Positions 59,029 through 64,000 of a stretch of DNA of 64,000 nucleotides are shown here, piece after piece. The stretch is from Epiperipatus broadwayi (Eukaryota > Onychophora > Udeonychophora > Euonychophora > Peripatidae). The notes beneath the pieces are model-generated. The model did not search any database. It was not told where the DNA came from and worked only from the letters and a program-made list of their open reading frames with translations. The translations under genes and the position numbers were made by a program. The DNA is taken from assembly GCA_028023455.1 (NCBI GenBank), contig JAQFVV010000501.1, positions 252,001 to 316,000 of the forward strand, given 5' to 3'. Each line of letters starts with the position of its first letter. Position 1 is the stretch's first letter.

Positions 59029-60366
59029 AAATGTTTTTTTTTTTTAAAAAAAAAAAAAAAAGAGAGTAAAAATAACGCTTTAAAAATAAAAATGAAATAA
59101 ATAAGTGTATAATGAACGTATTAATGGAAATAAAACATTATCAAATAAAGTTTAAAAAAAAAAGTGTATTAAATTAGGATTGAGGTGTGTGCGAGTATTT
59201 GGGCAAGGAGATAAATTCCAGGCCTGACTTTTGTTGGATTAAGCCTTTTCTTGCGGTGACTTTGTTCTACAGATGGGTAGTGCGAAGAATAAATAATACT
59301 GATGATGATGCGCCAGTAGAAAAGTCCTGGCATATAAAAGTTAATAAATCTGGAGGAAAAATTCCCAGTAACCAAATAAAATAAATATTTTAGTAAGTCG
59401 AATGTGCAGTAGAGATAGTCCTGCCATTCGCAATCTTAAAGTCCCTGTTCATGATCCGTTGTGCACAAAAATGCCCATGCTGTAGTCACGACTTCCGCAA
59501 GAAATTAAAAGTTGGTTTAAATCAGCACAAAATCTATCTGTGTGTTTGAATTGCCTTATACTTTGCTGCCGGCTTCTCTTAATATTACATTTATTACCTA
59601 ATGATGAAAATAAAAACTAAAAATGCACTCTAGAAAAATAAGAATTTGAAGTAGGTCAAATAATTAAAATAAAATCGATAAAATCAAGTTAAATAAATAA
59701 GCGTAAATATATCTGTAGTAAATAATAATAAAAAATGACTCATGATAAACTAATAGATTTTTTTTTTGAATAGTATAATGTAATAAAGTTGAATAAACAT
59801 GCATGTATAAATAAAAAGTTGTTCGATAATGATGTAAAAAGTTTAAGGTAAATAATATTAAGATTAGTGTAAATAAATATTTTAAATAATGTTTCTTAAG
59901 GGTTATAAATAATATTGTAATATAAATAAATAGTGTAAGATAATGTTCATATGAATTTAAAAATAATGTTGTAAGATTAGTAATAAAAATATAAAGTCAA
60001 TCTAAGGTGTATTAAAAGTGTGTAAGTATACATGTGTATATACGCGCACATACACTGGTAATATTCGGTAAATACGATACCTTATGATGAGTATCTTAAA
60101 TGTATTTATCCAGATATCCTTTTAGGTTATTTTCTTGGTACTGCTGCACCTTATGATGCGTGCAAAAAGGGATTTATTTATTATAGATTCCCTGTAAGCA
60201 AGTCCAGTAATAACTCGATATCTAGAATATTAGTAGGTGTAGAATTATGCTGCACGTATACACATGTGTAGGAATTATCTAAAATAATAAATTAATAAAT
60301 CTTTAGAGTCAAGAATTAAAATTGCAAGAGATAAAATGGTCAAAAATGATGCATTTTACTCTAAAA
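59029..60366. other. non-coding interior of the LTR element
   Basis: T-run/A-run hairpin at 59033-59059, then an unrecognised 65-codon frame (59187-59384, FYRWVVRRINNTDDDAPVEK) and A+T-rich sequence. The spot where pol would lie has no RT or integrase motif in any frame. Confidence 0.6.
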
Positions 60367-60376
60367 CGGAGGGGGG
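60367..60376 (+). other. polypurine tract
   Basis: CGGAGGGGGG directly before the right LTR; upstream AAAA adds to the purine run. Confidence 0.75.
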
Positions 60377-62025
60377 TGTAATGTGCCAAGGCCAAATTGG
60401 CACATGTATATAAAATAATTTTGTCGTAAAAAAATTATTAAAACAAAAAAATCTTTCGCAAAAGAGTTTGAAATAAAAGTTGAAAAATCATTGATTTAAA
60501 GTGGGAAGGGGGTTTTCTTAAAGTTAAACTGAAGGTTTTATAAAAAGGAAGTAAAGAGTTTATTATTATTAGTGAAATACAATTTAAAAGCTTTAAAAAT
60601 ATATATAAATCTCTTCATTTAAATTAAAGAAGAAAAATAATCTTAAAACTAGTTTTGATGTGTAGAGTAAAATTATATATGTGCGTGCGAATGTAAAAAA
60701 AAATGTATCAGTATTAAATATTATAAATAAATGAAAAATGTATTTAAAAAAAAAACACAGCGGTGCGCTACTAATTAAAGATATGAAAACAACACGTTTT
60801 GAAATAGCTACTACTAATTAAACAATCAATCAAAAAACACGTTGTCTTAGGATTAATTGCTAAAGAATTTCGACAACAGATATTTGCCGGAGGATATCAA
60901 AAGGAAAACACTTCATCGGTATAAATACGGAATATTTTATCGGACAATCAGTTAAGAGTTTTATTCAGTCTAGTTTGCAGTGACAGTCTTGATAACAGTG
61001 CATTTCTATTATGAATCCAGAAACAAACATGCATTGTTGAGCAGCTTTTGGAAATATACGCTCGTGCTCCAGCCTTTTTAGTCCAACAAGATCATCAAAA
61101 CCTGCCTGAGAAATAATGTCTGCATAACAACTCAGAAATCCTCCGTCAAACGTTCAACTGTCTTCAAGAATAAAGCAAATGGTTTCGCATAAAATCTCTT
61201 CAAGAAATGTCCAAATCTAACCGGTTAGATATAATCCATCAGAAGCAGCAGAAGCAGCCAACAACAAGCAATATCCCCATTCCCAAAAATCCTAGGTAAA
61301 CATTTATTTATTATCATTTATACGTAGTAGCCACCGCTGTAATTCGTAAATATTCAAGATTCAAATTATATGAACTCTTATCATACATAAAATGAACTAT
61401 TGATATGTGTGTTTAAGTTTCAAATGCTATTAATGCTTTATTATTATGAGTTAATATGTGCGTGATCATTATATCAGTGTTATTAGTTAAATTAGATAAA
61501 TACCAGTGTTCTACTATTAAAATCTACAAGAATATTTAAACTAGTTTAGAAATGTTAATTTAAATGTGTGTGTATTATATTAGATTTATAAAAATGTTTA
61601 AAATTAGTAAATGTTAGTTAATAAATTGTCTTTAAAATTAAACTTTATTTGTCGGTCAATTCTTTTTATCAATTCTTTTTCTATATTTTATTACTGATTA
61701 AAATTAGACTGGGCTAGTTAAGGGAATTGTTTCGAGCGCTGGATTATGAGCCTACTGCCCGAATACGTTAGTCTTCAGACTAGCTGGTGCCCCGGGGTTT
61801 ACCCCAAAACAAATAAAGTATTTGGATAGTAGGGGTTTGAATCTAGCAGCCGAGATGGGCCATTGTTGATAGTTAAAGCTATCAATAAGATCTCCCATTT
61901 TGCTCGAACGTGCCGGTTCGTTCACGTAACCTTTATAAGATTATAAATGTATTATGAAGGAGTTTGAAACCGGCCAAAACTTTTATACGTGTAAGTAAGT
62001 GGTTTCAGCGGTTCGAACCGGTACA
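60377..62025 (+). repeat. right LTR (1649 bp)
   Basis: Starts TGTAATGTGCC, ends CCGGTACA, giving the expected TGT...ACA ends. Nearly identical to 55683-57331. Confidence 0.92.
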
Positions 62026-62040
62026 ATATATATATATTAA

Positions 62041-62900
62041 ATGATAACCAGAAGTAAAATCAAAACAATGGAATTAGAAACTAGTAAAGAAGTTAGAAAG
62101 GAAATTGAAAGGGAAGAAATCCAGATTGAACAGGTACAAAATCCTATTAGAGAGAGCTTAGAAACCTCTACTTTTGAAAATATAGTAAAACAGAATGTTG
62201 AAATATCTGGGGGGACTGCTCAGAAATAATCTAACCTCAAGAAACATCAATGATTGTAGAAACACAAAGGAGGGAAAGAACAGACTCAAATGACCCTGTT
62301 CTCAATCAGATGATGATGATGATACAAAATTTGTCAATGAATATAATCACTAAACAAGATATGAAAAAACAAAATGATGGTTTTAAAATAGAAATGAAAA
62401 AACAAAATGATGATTTTAAAATAGAAATGAAAAAAAAAATGATGATTTTAAAATAGAAATGAAAAATGAGATGATGATACTATCATTCATTAGATATGAC
62501 ACAAGAAATAAAAAAGATAATGATGAAAGAGATCATAAAGGTCAAACAAGATTTATTGAATTTAGAAAACAAGTAGAAAACAAAAATGATGAGAAGTTCA
62601 CTGTGATGGCACAAACATGAAAACTCAAAACTCATGTTGGAAATAAATTCAAAAGAATCTAAAGATAAACATAGTGTAAAAGATGAGCCCATAAAAACTA
62701 AAATAAAGTTAGATAGTAAAAGTGTTATGGGAAACCCCAAGGTAGAAGTACTAATAATAATCAAAATTGATGAATGCCTGGAATCATTAAGAGTAAATAT
62801 GAAATGATTCTTAGGAATATCTTCCCTCAACTTCTTGATAGCTATCAGAATAGAATGTTTCCATGTCATGCTAATTTTATACAAGAAAAAAAAAAGCTAC
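62041..62900 (+). pseudogene. second Gag-like relic with internal repeats
   Basis: Starts MITRSKIKTMELETSKEV at 62041, then breaks and continues in other frames: NDPVLNQMMMMIQNLSMNI at 62277 and RTRFIEFRKQVE-like sequence near 62548. The MITRS start, charged coiled coil and short internal repeats resemble N-terminal Gag regions of Ty3/gypsy-type elements. It lies just after the right LTR but lacks a primer-binding site, so it seems to be an older, separate element. Function not established. Confidence 0.4.
62361..62470 (+). repeat. 33-bp coding-type repeat, about 3 units
   Basis: ATGAAAAAACAAAATGATG units start at 62361, 62394 and 62427 (the last one base short), encoding MKKQNDGFKIE-like steps. 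The 32-bp unit shifts the frame and breaks the protein. Confidence 0.85.
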
Positions 62901-63359
62901 AATAAAACTGGGGAAACTCTAAATGATGTGACCATGTTCAATTGCCCTAAATCTAATTTAAGATATTCCAAGGGCCTATATAATGAAAGAAATCATTGGA
63001 ATAGGAAACTCAGTTGATGGATGATCTTTAAAATTAAAGTAAATAAAATAAAAAGGTGCAGTTTATCATTTCATCTTTATAATGATGATAAAGATAAAGT
63101 CAGAGATTGGAAAAGCAGACATTATCATAGAATAGTACACCATACCAATGGTAATATTTCAATGACTACCAAATACTAGCTTAGTCATTACCCTAAATAC
63201 CACTAAACATCACATGATTACCATCTCTAAATACAAAATGAAAGTGCCAATCGCAAATAAATTTCGATTTAGGGTTAGTGAAGAAGAAAATCATTTTATC
63301 TCATATAAAGATATCATTTTTAAATGCATTCACTTTGATCTAATGAGGGATTTATTTCA
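62901..63359. other. A+T-rich stretch
   Basis: CACTAAACATCACATGATTACCAT near 63201 is a family B end without the rest. Nothing else recognised. Confidence 0.5.
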
Positions 63360-63480
63360 CAAATATTCCATCAGGCTTAAAGTATAAGCTGTAATATTAA
63401 ATACTATCGACCTAAAACTACACTGCATAGATTAAATGATCATAGAAGAGGTCACTTGGAGCATCAAGTTAGGTCAAGTA
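63360..63480 (+). pseudogene. possible Penelope GIY-YIG remnant
   Basis: The translation contains KTTLHRLNDHRRGH near 63415-63456, which resembles the conserved R-x-x-x-H segment after the GIY-YIG motif. It is too short for a firm call. Confidence 0.3.
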
Positions 63481-63482
63481 TT

Positions 63483-63483
<1 letters not shown>

Positions 63484-63549
<66 letters not shown>
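63484..63549. repeat. (TA)n(TG)n microsatellite
   Basis: About 17 TA units followed by about 15 TG units. Confidence 0.95.
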
Positions 63550-64000
63550 ATTCTAAATATGTTAAGCATATATCCATGCCTAATAAAGAACAAAAAAGAT
63601 ACTATATTCCATTAACTACATAACACATGCAAAGGCCCATTCACTTTTATTAAGTGTATAAATATAAATGCTTAATAAGCCTATAATAAAAATGGACCTA
63701 AATGATTATGACCTGCGATATGGAAACCAAATTACTAGAAATGGAATAATCCCAAATTTTTTTGATGTGAATAAATCTTATTCAGACTAAATAAAAATTC
63801 TCAAAATGTGAATTTAAATTCATGTAAAGAGTCATTAGGGTCAGGATTAATCAGATTGAAGTATGAAAAAGTAAAAGAGAAGAATATACAACATAGAACT
63901 TGGCATGAAATATATTTGAGGAATGAACTCTTGAAAATAAATCATAGCTTTATCTGTAAAACCATAAGGAAGTATACCACTATCACGGAAATTGAGCCTG
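63550..64000. other. A+T-rich stretch at the window end
   Basis: No frame or repeat recognised. Confidence 0.5.

Larger units (their letters stand above)
55683..62025 (+). mobile_element. non-autonomous LTR retrotransposon, 6.3 kb
   Basis: Two direct repeats of 1649 bp each enclose a 3045-bp interior that holds a short Gag-like coding region but no protease, RT, RNase H or integrase. A primer-binding-like site follows the left LTR and a polypurine tract precedes the right LTR, so orientation is plus. LTRs differ at roughly 1% of positions by eye, so the insertion is recent. A candidate ATATA duplication touches both sides, but A+T-rich flanks make it uncertain. A large, pol-less element of this kind fits the LARD-like class and must borrow enzymes from a relative. 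Confidence 0.9.

Noticed and set aside
59299-59325. CTGATGA followed by GAAA and GTC in the LTR interior
   Set aside because: No helix II or helix I pairing, so a chance match.
1-64000. Assignment to a cephalopod because of the dense tRNA-derived SINEs
   Set aside because: I did not see the very abundant cephalopod-type SINE sequence I would expect in 64 kb, and base composition is more A+T-rich than I expect there. Lineage left open.

Overview
This window is eukaryotic, very A+T-rich animal DNA (over 70% A+T by eye). Almost all of it is transposable-element sequence and old intergenic or intronic filler. Only one piece looks like a host gene: a 237-bp internal exon (23140-23376) encoding part of a VWA domain of the calcium-channel alpha2-delta/CACHD1 type, bounded by AG and GT splice sites. 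There are no bacterial operons, rRNA genes, CRISPR arrays or functional tRNA genes. The element mix (Penelope-like, RTE and other LINEs, hAT, pogo/Tigger-like, tRNA-derived SINEs, an LTR element with a coiled-coil Gag) points to an invertebrate. The phylum cannot be fixed from this sequence.

Layout. 1-3120: a nearly intact Penelope-like element (RT, then GIY-YIG one frame away) with a hammerhead-like core in its 3' region. 3126-9530: a foldback element, a MITE and two RTE-type LINE relics, one keeping only the RT half and the other only the endonuclease half plus the 3' end. 9530-17045: mostly filler, then an inverted-repeat element holding a young tRNA-Leu-like SINE with a 16-bp target duplication, a second MITE copy, and a minus-strand LINE. 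17045-28240: filler around the VWA exon. 28240-35040: hAT relic, palindromic SINE pairs and foldback elements. 36000-49300: dense repeats, including a tandem array of a ~450-bp unit and a non-autonomous hAT with its 8-bp duplication. 51400-55610: more foldback elements and MITEs. 55683-62025: a young, non-autonomous LTR retrotransposon with 1649-bp LTRs. 62041-64000: a decayed gag-like region and microsatellites.

Most interesting signal. Several otherwise unrelated repeat families carry a hammerhead-ribozyme-like core (CTGATGA, a hairpin, GAAA, a very short helix III, an NUH site and closing helix I strands). The best copy is on the minus strand at 37823-37864, inside a SINE-like unit where the predicted cut lies just upstream of a tRNA-like region with A and B boxes. 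The same unit forms a tandem array at 46035-47470. A second foldback family repeats a different version of the core at about ten places (best at 48436-48475). A similar core lies 0.5 kb downstream of the Penelope GIY-YIG domain. Penelope-like elements are known hosts of hammerheads, so mobilisation of ribozyme-bearing non-autonomous elements by Penelope-type enzymes is a reasonable but unproven model. All ribozyme calls come from reading by eye and were not folded by computer.
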